From Solirubrobacter soli DSM 22325 (GTDB lineage: Bacteria; Actinomycetota; Thermoleophilia; Solirubrobacterales; Solirubrobacteraceae): a stretch of DNA of 64,000 nucleotides. The position numbers were made by a program, and so were the translations under genes. This document shows positions 32,487-39,062 of the stretch, piece by piece (within the stretch, counting starts at the first letter, position 1; each line of letters begins with the position of its first letter). Below the pieces are notes generated by a model. The model worked only from the letters and a program-made list of their open reading frames with translations. It made no database searches and was not told the DNA's origin. Location of the stretch: NCBI RefSeq assembly GCF_000423665.1, contig NZ_AUIK01000025.1:63858-127857 (forward strand), given 5' to 3'.

Positions 32487-33734
32487 ATGCCGACTGCCAC
32501 TGACGTCTTCGCCAAGGTGCGCGGGCACGAGCGCTCAGAGCAGCTGCGCGCCGCCCGCGAGGCGGACCTCCTCCCGTACTTCCGCCGCTTGGAGGGCCCG
32601 GCGGGCCCCGTGGTGGAGATGGAGGGCGCCGAGCGGATCATGCTCGGGTCGAACAACTACCTCGGCCTGACCGCCGACCCCCGCGTCAGGGAGGCCGCCC
32701 GCGAGGCGCTCGACAAGTACGGGACCGGGCTCACGGGCAGCCGCCTGCTCAACGGCACGCTCGATCTCCACCTCGACCTCGAGCGCGAGCTCGCCGAGTG
32801 GATGGGGACCGAGGAGGCGATCGTCTTCTCGACCGGCCACCAGGCCAACGTCGGCACGCTCGGCACGATCCTCGCCCCCGGCGACACCGTGATCGTCGAC
32901 TCCGCCGACCACGCCTCGATCCTCGACGGCTGCCTGATCTCCAAGGCCAAGCTGCGCCCGTTCAAGCACAACCGCCTCGACCGCCTGGAGAAGATGCTCC
33001 AGCGCGCCAACGAGGACGGCGGCGGCGTGCTCGTGGTCGTCGACGGCGTCTTCAGCATGGAGGGCGACATCGCCCCGCTGCCGAAGATCGTCGAGCTGGT
33101 CAAGCAGTACGGCGCGCGGCTGATGGTCGACGAGGCTCACGGCGCCGGCGTGCTCGGCGCGCGCGGTGCGGGCGCGTCGGAGCTCTTCGGCGTCGAGGCC
33201 GACGTCGACCTGCGCATGGGCACGTTCAGCAAGTCGCTCGCGTCCTGCGGCGGCTTCATCGCGGGCTCGCACGAGGTCATCGACTTCCTGCGGATCTCGA
33301 GCCGCGCCTTCCTCTTCACCGCGAGCGGCGTTCCGGCGGCCGTAGGCGCCGCTCTCGCGGCCTTGCGGATCATTCGCAGCCCGGAGGGTCCGGAGCTGTT
33401 CGCGCGCGTCCTGGACAACGCGCAGTACCTCTCAGCCGGTCTGCGCGATCTCGGCTTCCGGGTCATCCAAGGCGAGCCCGCGATCACGCCCGTCGTCCCG
33501 ATCCTGGTCGAGGACGACTGGAAGGCGGTGCTCCTCTGGCGCGCCCTCTACGACGCCGGCGTTTACGTCAACGTCGCGATACATCCCGCCGTACCACCTG
33601 GTGGTGCATTGCTGCGAACCAGCGTCATGGCGACGCATGACCGGGAAGTCCTGGATCGCGCATTGGTTGCATTTCAAAACGTCAAACAGAAGTTCGAATC
33701 CGAGCACGGCGCGTTGCCGTCACCGGCCGCATAG
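32487..33734 (+). CDS. PLP-dependent alpha-oxoamine synthase, serine-palmitoyltransferase-like
   Basis: 415 residues, ATG 32487. The alpha-oxoamine synthase family is clear: MLGSNNYLGLTADPRVREAA, GTGLTGSRLLNGTLDLHLDL, the cofactor-stacking His in VDSADHASILDG, LMVDEAHGAGVLGARG and the PLP Lys in MGTFSKSLASCGGFIAG. The family includes AONS (biotin), KBL, ALAS and serine palmitoyltransferase. The EMEGAERIMLGSNNY start and the 400-plus length fit bacterial serine palmitoyltransferases better than BioF. No biotin genes are nearby, but a GNAT acyltransferase and a fatty-acid hydroxylase are, favouring the lipid role. Confidence 0.88.
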   Translation: MPTATDVFAKVRGHERSEQLRAAREADLLPYFRRLEGPAGPVVEMEGAERIMLGSNNYLGLTADPRVREAAREALDKYGTGLTGSRLLNGTLDLHLDLERELAEWMGTEEAIVFSTGHQANVGTLGTILAPGDTVIVDSADHASILDGCLISKAKLRPFKHNRLDRLEKMLQRANEDGGGVLVVVDGVFSMEGDIAPLPKIVELVKQYGARLMVDEAHGAGVLGARGAGASELFGVEADVDLRMGTFSKSLASCGGFIAGSHEVIDFLRISSRAFLFTASGVPAAVGAALAALRIIRSPEGPELFARVLDNAQYLSAGLRDLGFRVIQGEPAITPVVPILVEDDWKAVLLWRALYDAGVYVNVAIHPAVPPGGALLRTSVMATHDREVLDRALVAFQNVKQKFESEHGALPSPAA

Positions 33735-34042
33735 CAGATTCACCGAACGGCAACACCAGCAGAAAAAAGGGTGCTCTTTGCGGGTGCGGAGGGTGGTTGA
33801 GCGTTGATAGGCAGGGCGGGGTCGGGCTAGCCTCCTCACCGGTCGAAGCGCGACACGGAATGTCCCGGGTGAGGGACGCACGGGACGTGCAGGGCTGGAA
33901 ATCATCGGGTGGCCGTCGGAGACGCGCACTGTCGGGTGCACGTTCTCCAAAGCGGCGCTCGTTGCCGTGCCCGCGAATCGACCGAGGACATGCAAACGAC
34001 GGATCCGCGCAAGACGGAGCGGGGATCCAGCGGGGAGGTTCG
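33735..34042 (+). promoter_or_regulatory. Promoter and long leader of the IHF gene
   Basis: About 308 bases without a gene. TTGATA (33804-33809) and TAGCCT (33828-33833) with an 18-base spacer form a reasonable sigma-70-like promoter reading towards the IHF gene, which would leave a leader of roughly 200 bases. GGGGAGG (34032-34038) is the ribosome-binding site. The AT-richer stretch before the promoter (33740-33780, with a run of six A) may help its opening or end the upstream transcript. No riboswitch family was recognised in the leader. Confidence 0.45.
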
Positions 34043-34384
34043 ATGGAAGCAACTGCGACAGCACCTGCGCCACAACACATGCGGGCGCTCGCGCAGGCAA
34101 ACCGCGTGCGGCTTGCGCGCGCCGAGCTCAAGCGCCAGGTGGCCGAGGGTGAGGCGTCGGTGGCCGAGATCGTGCTCGAGCGGCCTTGGGAGGCGGAGAG
34201 CATGAGCATCGCGGACCTGCTGATGAGCCAGCATCGCTGGGGACGCACTCGCTGCCGCCGGTTCCTTGCCCAGATCCCGATGGTGGAGACCAAGACCATC
34301 GGGTCCATGACCGAGCGTCAGCGCAACGAGCTCGCGAAGCGGTTGAGCGGGGACCACGAGCAGGGCTTTGCCCTGATCGCATAG
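34043..34384 (+). CDS. mihF: Actinobacterial integration host factor (mIHF-type)
   Basis: 113 residues from ATG 34043 with a strong ribosome-binding site. The basic helical segment ANRVRLARAELKRQVAEGEA and the S13-like helix-two-turn-helix region SIADLLMSQHRWGRTRCRRF followed by GSMTERQRNELAKRLSG match mIHF, an essential nucleoid protein of mycobacteria and streptomycetes that bends DNA and is unrelated to HU-type IHF. It strongly supports an actinobacterial origin. It usually sits next to guanylate kinase; it does not here, so this may be a rearranged locus or a paralogue. Confidence 0.9.
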   Translation: MEATATAPAPQHMRALAQANRVRLARAELKRQVAEGEASVAEIVLERPWEAESMSIADLLMSQHRWGRTRCRRFLAQIPMVETKTIGSMTERQRNELAKRLSGDHEQGFALIA

Positions 34385-34421
34385 CGCGGCCCTTTGGAAG
34401 CGGCGTCGGCGAGTTGGTCCG

Positions 34422-34859
34422 CTAAGCGGGCGGCCCGCCGGCGCCGAGACCGGACATCCGCGTGGCGATCTCGACGATGTGGCCGTCGGGATCGCTGACA
34501 TAGATCGAACGGAACTCGCCGCGGTCGAAGACGTCCGTGCACTCGACGTCGTGCTCGCGCAGGTAGTCCCGCCACGCCTCCTGCTCCTCTTCGGAGTCCA
34601 CCCGCAGCGCGAAATGGTGCGTCGACCCGCGGCCGACGACGCCGTCGGGCATCCGCGGGTACTCCATGAAGCTCACGTAGGTTCCGTCGCCCGAGCCGAA
34701 CCACACGTGGCGGGCGTCCGGATCGTCGTCCGACGGCGCGTCGTGGACGATCGCCAACCCGAGCGTGTCGCGGTAGAACGCGATCGTCCGCTCGATGTCC
34801 CCGCTGATCGCGGTCACGTGGTGCAGCCCACGCAGCCGCATGCGTTTGTCATCCGCCAC
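34422..34859 (-). CDS. Glyoxalase/dioxygenase (VOC) superfamily protein
   Basis: 145 residues from GTG 34859; an ATG six codons in is also possible. A single-chain VOC protein with two beta-alpha-beta modules. Metal ligands are probably His in LRGLHHVTAISGDIERTIAF, His in STHHFALRVDSEEE and Glu in DGHIVEIATRMSG, which fits ring-cleaving dioxygenases and their relatives. FYRDTLGLAIVHDAPSDDDP is characteristic. Substrate unknown. The start overlaps the membrane-protein gene by 11 bp, so they are co-translated. Confidence 0.87.
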   Translation of the reverse strand: MADDKRMRLRGLHHVTAISGDIERTIAFYRDTLGLAIVHDAPSDDDPDARHVWFGSGDGTYVSFMEYPRMPDGVVGRGSTHHFALRVDSEEEQEAWRDYLREHDVECTDVFDRGEFRSIYVSDPDGHIVEIATRMSGLGAGGPPA

Positions 34860-35316
34860 GCGGCGGAAGGATAGGCGCCGCCCGCTCCCACACGCGACGC
34901 AGCACGACGAAGGCGGCCAGGAAGACGGCGAGCAACAGGATCACCACGACGATCGGCGGCGCGCCCGCGAGCGCGCTCAGGACGGCCACGGCGACGGCCG
35001 GGAACGCCGCCAGCACGAGCGTGTGCGAGCGGTAGCCGGCCCAGTGCTCGCGCACGGTGGTGTCGAGGCCGCCGAGCGCGCCGAGGATGAAGCCGAGCGC
35101 CAACACGAGCCGCCCCATCGGGCTGTCGCGGGAGAAGAAGCCGACCGCGATGCAGACGATCCCGATCAGCACGCAGATCTCGACCAGCGGGACCGGGTGC
35201 CAGGGCGCCTTGGGGCGCGCGTCGATCCGCTCGACGCCGCGGGGCGGGCGCGGCGGGACCTGCGGCGACGTGCTCTTCGGGCGCCGGCGGCGCTTGCCCT
35301 TGTTGTGCCGGCTCAC
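34849..35316 (-). CDS. Small membrane protein with basic head
   Basis: 155 residues from GTG 35316. A very basic head (MSRHNKGKRRRRPKS) is followed by four hydrophobic segments (VEICVLIGIVCIAVGFF, MGRLVLALGFILGALGG, TLVLAAFPAVAVAVLSALAG, IVVVILLLAVFLAAFVVLRR). No family recognised. It overlaps the VOC gene downstream and is divergent from another small membrane protein at 35346, with 29 bases between. Confidence 0.72.
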   Translation of the reverse strand: MSRHNKGKRRRRPKSTSPQVPPRPPRGVERIDARPKAPWHPVPLVEICVLIGIVCIAVGFFSRDSPMGRLVLALGFILGALGGLDTTVREHWAGYRSHTLVLAAFPAVAVAVLSALAGAPPIVVVILLLAVFLAAFVVLRRVWERAAPILPPRGG

Positions 35317-35345
35317 GTGCTCCGAGCCTATCTATCCTCGACAGG

Positions 35346-35822
35346 GTGCCGCGCAACGATCCGACGGACACCGGCGGGCTCTTCATCGGGCGCCGTCCGG
35401 GGACAGGGCCGGTGCACCTCCGCGGCACGCCGGAGCGCGGCGGGGACGCGCGTCGGCGGGCCGACGGCGTGCTCGCGGCGGCGATCCTGTTCGTCGAGGC
35501 GCTGCTGTGCCTCTCGGTGTGGGGGCCGCAGCCGCTGGCGTGGCTGTGGATCGGCTCGCAGGCCGACTACTGGCTGGACTCGCACATGGGCGGGATCGTG
35601 GTCGCGTTCGCGGGCATCCTCGCCTCCCTGTTCGTGACGCTGTCGATCTGCTCGCGGCTGGACCGCATGTGGCGGATGGTCCGGCGCGCCGCCGGGCACG
35701 AGCAGCGCGACGGCGCCCTGGCGCGGATCTTCGGCGCCTCGGCGGTGATCGCGCTGGTCGCGTTCGGCTTCTGGTTCCTGATCATCCAAGGCCCCGCTCC
35801 CTCGCTGTCGGCCGGGGGATGA
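35346..35822 (+). CDS. Small membrane protein
   Basis: 158 residues from GTG 35346. A polar head of about 40 residues, then three hydrophobic segments (ADGVLAAAILFVEALLCLSV, GIVVAFAGILASLFVTLSIC, ASAVIALVAFGFWFLIIQG). No recognised domain. Its stop overlaps the start of the aminotransferase gene by 4 bp, so the two are translated together. It may anchor or modulate something made by the downstream enzymes; that is a guess. Confidence 0.68.
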   Translation: MPRNDPTDTGGLFIGRRPGTGPVHLRGTPERGGDARRRADGVLAAAILFVEALLCLSVWGPQPLAWLWIGSQADYWLDSHMGGIVVAFAGILASLFVTLSICSRLDRMWRMVRRAAGHEQRDGALARIFGASAVIALVAFGFWFLIIQGPAPSLSAGG

Positions 35823-36781
35823 AGCGGCTCTTCGGCTACTACCGGCAGTTCGACGAGCTGTCGCCCGAGGAGGTCTCGCGGGAGCTGCTGGAGCGGCGCG
35901 ACGAGGAGCGCCGGCGGCACCCGGTCGGGCTGCCGCCGCTCGACCTCTCGGGCGCGGCGCTGCACCTCGCCCCACACGCGGAGGCGATCAACGCCGCGAC
36001 GTTCGCCCTGCGACGAGCGGCGAACAGCTACCCCGACGCCTCGGCGTTGCGGGAGGCGATCGCCGCCTCGCACGGGATCGCGCCCGCGCGGGTGATGATC
36101 GGGCACGGCGCGGGCGAGCTGCTGCGGGCGGCGCTGCGGGCGGTGGCGACGGACACGGTCGAGATCGTCTGGCCCGGCTGGGGCCTGCTGCCGCAGCTGG
36201 TATCCGAGGCGGGCGCGACGCCGGTGCCGGTGAGCGAGGTGTCAGGGACGCGGACGGCGGTGTCGTGCCGGCCGAACGACCCCACCGGCGCGGTGCCTGA
36301 CGTCGCTCCCGGCGACGCGTGGCTGATCCTCGACGAGGCGCTCGCGGGGTTCGCGGACCTCGACGTGATCGACCACCCGCGCGTGATTCAGGTCCGCTCG
36401 TTCTCCAAGGTGCACGCGCTCGCGGGGCTGCGGATCGGCTACGCGATCGTGCCGGAGGACGGACCCTCGCTTACGCCGGCGCTCGGCGTGGGGGCGCCCG
36501 CGCTGGCCGCGGCGCGGTGGGCGGTGGAGAACGGCGGCGAGGCGGCGGCTCGGCGCGCCGCGCAGGTGGCGGAGCAGCGGGCGCGGCTCGCGGCCGAGTT
36601 CCCGGTCGCCCCGGGCGTCGGGCCGTACGCGTGGCTGGAGCTGCCGGTCGCCGAGGAGCTGGCCGCGCGGCGCATCTACGTCGCGCCCGGGTCCGCGTGG
36701 GGCGACGAGCGTCACGTGCGGGTGACGCTGGGGGACGCCGCGTCCACCGATCGCCTGCTGGCGGCGCTGCGGGAGCTGTGA
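35819..36781 (+). CDS. Class I/II PLP aminotransferase (HisC/CobD-like)
   Basis: 320 residues, ATG 35819. Short for the family, like HisC and CobD decarboxylase types. Cofactor-site features include GHGAGELLRAALRAVATDTV, the phosphate/ring contact RPNDPTGAVPDV, and DAWLILDEALAGFADLD followed by the PLP Lys in VRSFSKVHALAGLRIGYAI. The N-terminus has an unusual charged helix (SPEEVSRELLERRDEERRRH). A substrate cannot be assigned; a histidinol-phosphate-type or threonine-phosphate-type reaction are both possible. A GNAT gene follows with a one-base overlap. Confidence 0.85.
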   Translation: MKRLFGYYRQFDELSPEEVSRELLERRDEERRRHPVGLPPLDLSGAALHLAPHAEAINAATFALRRAANSYPDASALREAIAASHGIAPARVMIGHGAGELLRAALRAVATDTVEIVWPGWGLLPQLVSEAGATPVPVSEVSGTRTAVSCRPNDPTGAVPDVAPGDAWLILDEALAGFADLDVIDHPRVIQVRSFSKVHALAGLRIGYAIVPEDGPSLTPALGVGAPALAAARWAVENGGEAAARRAAQVAEQRARLAAEFPVAPGVGPYAWLELPVAEELAARRIYVAPGSAWGDERHVRVTLGDAASTDRLLAALREL

Positions 36782-37221
36782 TGCGGATCGAGCGCCGGCC
36801 GTTCGACGATCCCGACGCCGCTGTCCTGCGCGACGAGCTCGAGGCCTACGTGATCGAGACCTACGGCTTCGACAACGAGCCGGGCGTGAAGCCGTCGGTG
36901 TCCGACACGGCGATCTTCCTCGTGGCGGTCGACGAGGAACCGCTCGGCTGCGCCGGCCTGCGGCTGTTGGACGACGGGGTCGCGGAGCTCAAACGGATGT
37001 GGGTGCGGCCGCAGGCCCGCGGGCGCGGCGTGGGCCGCGCGCTGATCGCCGCGATCGAGGCGGAGGCCACCGCGCGGGGCGTGACCACGATGCGGTTGGA
37101 GACCGGCTTCCTCCAGCACGAGGCGGTCGCCTTGTACGAGCGGGTCGGCTATCGGCCCATCGCATGCTGGGGCGCGTACGCCGGATGTGAAGATTCGCTC
37201 TGCTTCGAGCGGCATCTCTAA
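36781..37221 (+). CDS. GNAT-family N-acetyltransferase
   Basis: 146 residues, ATG 36781 overlapping the aminotransferase stop by one base. Motif A of the acetyl-CoA site reads MWVRPQARGRGVGRALIAAI, followed by MRLETGFLQHEAVALYERVG and YRPIACWGAYAGCEDSLCFE. Size and pattern are those of single-domain acetyltransferases acting on small amines or peptides. The coupling to the aminotransferase suggests they modify the same small molecule, perhaps to detoxify or mature an amino compound. Confidence 0.9.
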   Translation: MRIERRPFDDPDAAVLRDELEAYVIETYGFDNEPGVKPSVSDTAIFLVAVDEEPLGCAGLRLLDDGVAELKRMWVRPQARGRGVGRALIAAIEAEATARGVTTMRLETGFLQHEAVALYERVGYRPIACWGAYAGCEDSLCFERHL

Positions 37222-37234
37222 TAGAGTTCTCATC

Positions 37235-37783
37235 GTGCCACCCGAACGCTGGTCCTGGCTGGGCGAGCCCCTCGCGGTCGATTTCGCGAACACCGTGCGC
37301 CGCCGCGGCGGCGACTACACGGAGCTGCTCGCGTCAGGCGCCGACCTGCGGGCGTGGGTCGAGCATGAGGCGTCGCGCGTCCCCGGCCCCACCGAGTCCG
37401 CCGCGGACACCCGGCTGGAGGAGGTTCGCGAGCTGCGCGACGCGATCTTCGCGCTGCTGCTCGCCGCGGCGAACCGCGAGCCCGCGCCGCCCGGCATCGA
37501 GCGGCAGGTGAACGCGGCGCTCGCCGCCGTGCCGCTCGTCCCGCAACTGCGCGACGGCACGGTCGAGCTGGTCGCGCCGCCGGAGACCGACCCGCTCGAC
37601 GAGCTCCTCGCCCGCACGGCGATGTCGGCCGTGGAGCTGCTCGCCTCCCCCGCACTCGCGTACTGCGACGCGCCGAGCTGCGGCCAGTTCTTCATGCGCA
37701 GCCGCCGCGACCAGCGCTGGTGCGGGCCGGCCTGCGGGACCCGCACGCGGGTCGCCCGGCACGCGAGGCGCGCCCGGGCGTAG
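37235..37783 (+). CDS. CGNR zinc-finger / ABATE-domain protein
   Basis: About 182 residues using GTG 37235 (GTG 37187 would overlap the acetyltransferase). The N-terminal ABATE domain begins SWLGEPLAVDFANTVRRRGG, and the C-terminal CGNR-like zinc finger is visible as YCDAPSCGQFFMRSRRDQRW then CGPACGTRTR, with four Cys. These are actinobacterial-style small regulators thought to be stress-linked transcription factors. The usual Asn-Arg of the CGNR motif is CGT-R here. It follows the acetyltransferase closely. Confidence 0.87.
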   Translation: MPPERWSWLGEPLAVDFANTVRRRGGDYTELLASGADLRAWVEHEASRVPGPTESAADTRLEEVRELRDAIFALLLAAANREPAPPGIERQVNAALAAVPLVPQLRDGTVELVAPPETDPLDELLARTAMSAVELLASPALAYCDAPSCGQFFMRSRRDQRWCGPACGTRTRVARHARRARA

Positions 37784-37794
37784 TCGCGCCGCGC

Positions 37795-38376
37795 CTACGC
37801 AGAGGCGCTGATGTCGTAGGCCGTGTAGACCGCTTCCTCGACCGTGATGTCGGCGATACCGGGCGCGGTGACCGCGTAGAGCGTGATGTGGCGCGTGGCG
37901 CGGGTGGCGGCGACGTCGCGTCCGATGAGGCGGCGGTTCGGCCAGCGGCCGGTCTTCGCGCCCGGCTCGACGAACAGCGGCACGAGCGGCCCGTCGTCGT
38001 CGACGATCTCCTCGCCCGCGAGACGTGGGATGCCGGTGACGCGGTCGGCGTCGAGGGCGTAGACGGCGACCTCGGTGTCCATCGTCGCGATCAGCAGCGC
38101 GTCGCGCAGGACGCCGCGCGAGCGGTACTGGCCGCGGATCAGGCGCTTGATCGTCAGCTCCTCGGCGGGGCTGCGCTCGACGCCGTAGTGGGTGCGGTAG
38201 GCCTGCGGGACCTCGCGGGTGCGCTGGGTGATCGCGCGGGCGCCGCCGTGGCGGTCCGAGAGCGCGTTCAGCCGCCGGCGCAGGTCGCGCGGCGATCGGC
38301 GCACCGGGTTGCGCTCGACCGCGAAGGTGCACGTGGCGATCCCGGGCCCGAACGCGATCGGCGGCTCAGCGGACAA
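37795..38376 (-). CDS. B3/B4-domain protein (PheRS-beta-like editing fold)
   Basis: 193 residues, ATG 38376. The run EVPQAYRTHYGVERSPAEEL, TIKRLIRGQYRSRGVLRDAL and DADRVTGIPRLAGEE resembles stand-alone B3/B4 domains related to the editing module of phenylalanyl-tRNA synthetase beta. Such free-standing proteins may clear mischarged tRNA or act on amino acids. It overlaps the thioredoxin-like gene by 11 bp at its 5' end and is convergent with the zinc-finger gene. Confidence 0.6.
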   Translation of the reverse strand: MSAEPPIAFGPGIATCTFAVERNPVRRSPRDLRRRLNALSDRHGGARAITQRTREVPQAYRTHYGVERSPAEELTIKRLIRGQYRSRGVLRDALLIATMDTEVAVYALDADRVTGIPRLAGEEIVDDDGPLVPLFVEPGAKTGRWPNRRLIGRDVAATRATRHITLYAVTAPGIADITVEEAVYTAYDISASA

Positions 38377-38965
38377 TCCGCTGCACCCAGGCCTCGATCG
38401 TCTGCTCGCCGAGTGGCCCGACGGTCGACCCGGCGACCTTCCCGCCCGCGCGCACGAAGGTGATCGTCGGGCAGACCACGACCGCGTACTCGTTCGCGAC
38501 CGCGCCGTCGTTGTCGTAGCCGACCGGCAGCGTCGAGCGCAGGGCGCGCGCGTCCGCCGCGGTGCCGCGCACGGCGACGATCCGGAACTCGACGTCGGGG
38601 TTGCGCTCGGCCGCCGCCTCGAGCAGCGGGACCTGCGCCCGGCAGCGCTCGACCGGCGTGAACACGAACGCGAGCACGAACGGGCCGCCCTCCGCGAGCT
38701 CGCACACGTTCAGCACGTCCTTCCCACGCACCTCGCAAGCGGGCTTGGACCCCGCCGCGCCCTGGTCGGCCTTGGTCGCCACGTTCGCGTCGCAGCGCCC
38801 GGTGCAGCTCGACGTCGACAACGGCATCGCGAACGGCGGCAGCGCCTCCCCGGGCTGAAGCCCCTTCGACCCCGCCGTCTCCGTCGCCGCCGAGTTGAGC
38901 GCGATCCACCCGAGCAGCGCGACGACGAACGCCGCAACGATGACCCCAGGCCGCGCCCCCCTCAT
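38366..38965 (-). CDS. Membrane-anchored thioredoxin-fold protein without CXXC
   Basis: About 199 residues from ATG 38965; the upstream extension falls inside a palindromic repeat. One N-terminal membrane anchor (GVIVAAFVVALLGWIALNSA). The thioredoxin/AhpC-TSA-like fold follows, with FVLAFVFTPVERCRAQVPLL where a TlpA protein would have a WCxxC site; here one Cys remains. The cis-Pro loop is VVVCPTITFVRAGGKVAGST. An extra Cys-bearing segment (SSCTGRCDAN, KPACEVRGKD, NVCELA) is present before it. It may be a peroxiredoxin-like or single-Cys carrier outside the membrane. Confidence 0.78.
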   Translation of the reverse strand: MRGARPGVIVAAFVVALLGWIALNSAATETAGSKGLQPGEALPPFAMPLSTSSCTGRCDANVATKADQGAAGSKPACEVRGKDVLNVCELAEGGPFVLAFVFTPVERCRAQVPLLEAAAERNPDVEFRIVAVRGTAADARALRSTLPVGYDNDGAVANEYAVVVCPTITFVRAGGKVAGSTVGPLGEQTIEAWVQRIVR

Positions 38966-38966
38966 C

Positions 38967-38983
38967 AAGGGGTCAGACCCCTT
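38967..38983. repeat. REP-like palindrome, copy 2
   Basis: AAGGGGTC, a single A, GACCCCTT: a perfect 8-bp inverted repeat abutting the start codon of the thioredoxin-fold gene, so it probably forms part of that gene's leader. It has the same AAGGGG-n-CAG-n-CCCCTT core as copies 1 and 3. Confidence 0.75.
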
Positions 38984-39030
38984 AACCAAGCGAAATCGCT
39001 GTGAGCAGGGATTTTCATGCGAACAAGACG

Positions 39031-39051
39031 TTAAGGGGACAGGCCCGTTAA
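39031..39051. repeat. REP-like palindrome, copy 3
   Basis: TTAAGGGGACAGGCCCGTTAA, cut short here as an imperfect inverted repeat 48 bases from copy 2 and in the same orientation. The segment between them (38990-39025) is AT-richer than the surroundings. The pair fills the gap between the MMPL gene end (39063) and the thioredoxin-fold gene. Confidence 0.65.
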
Positions 39052-39062
39052 TGATCGCGCGT

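Noticed and set aside
32487-33734. BioF (8-amino-7-oxononanoate synthase) as the first-choice name
   Set aside because: The fold fits, but there are no bioA, bioB or bioD genes nearby, and the neighbours are an acyltransferase and a fatty-acid hydroxylase. The name was left at family level.
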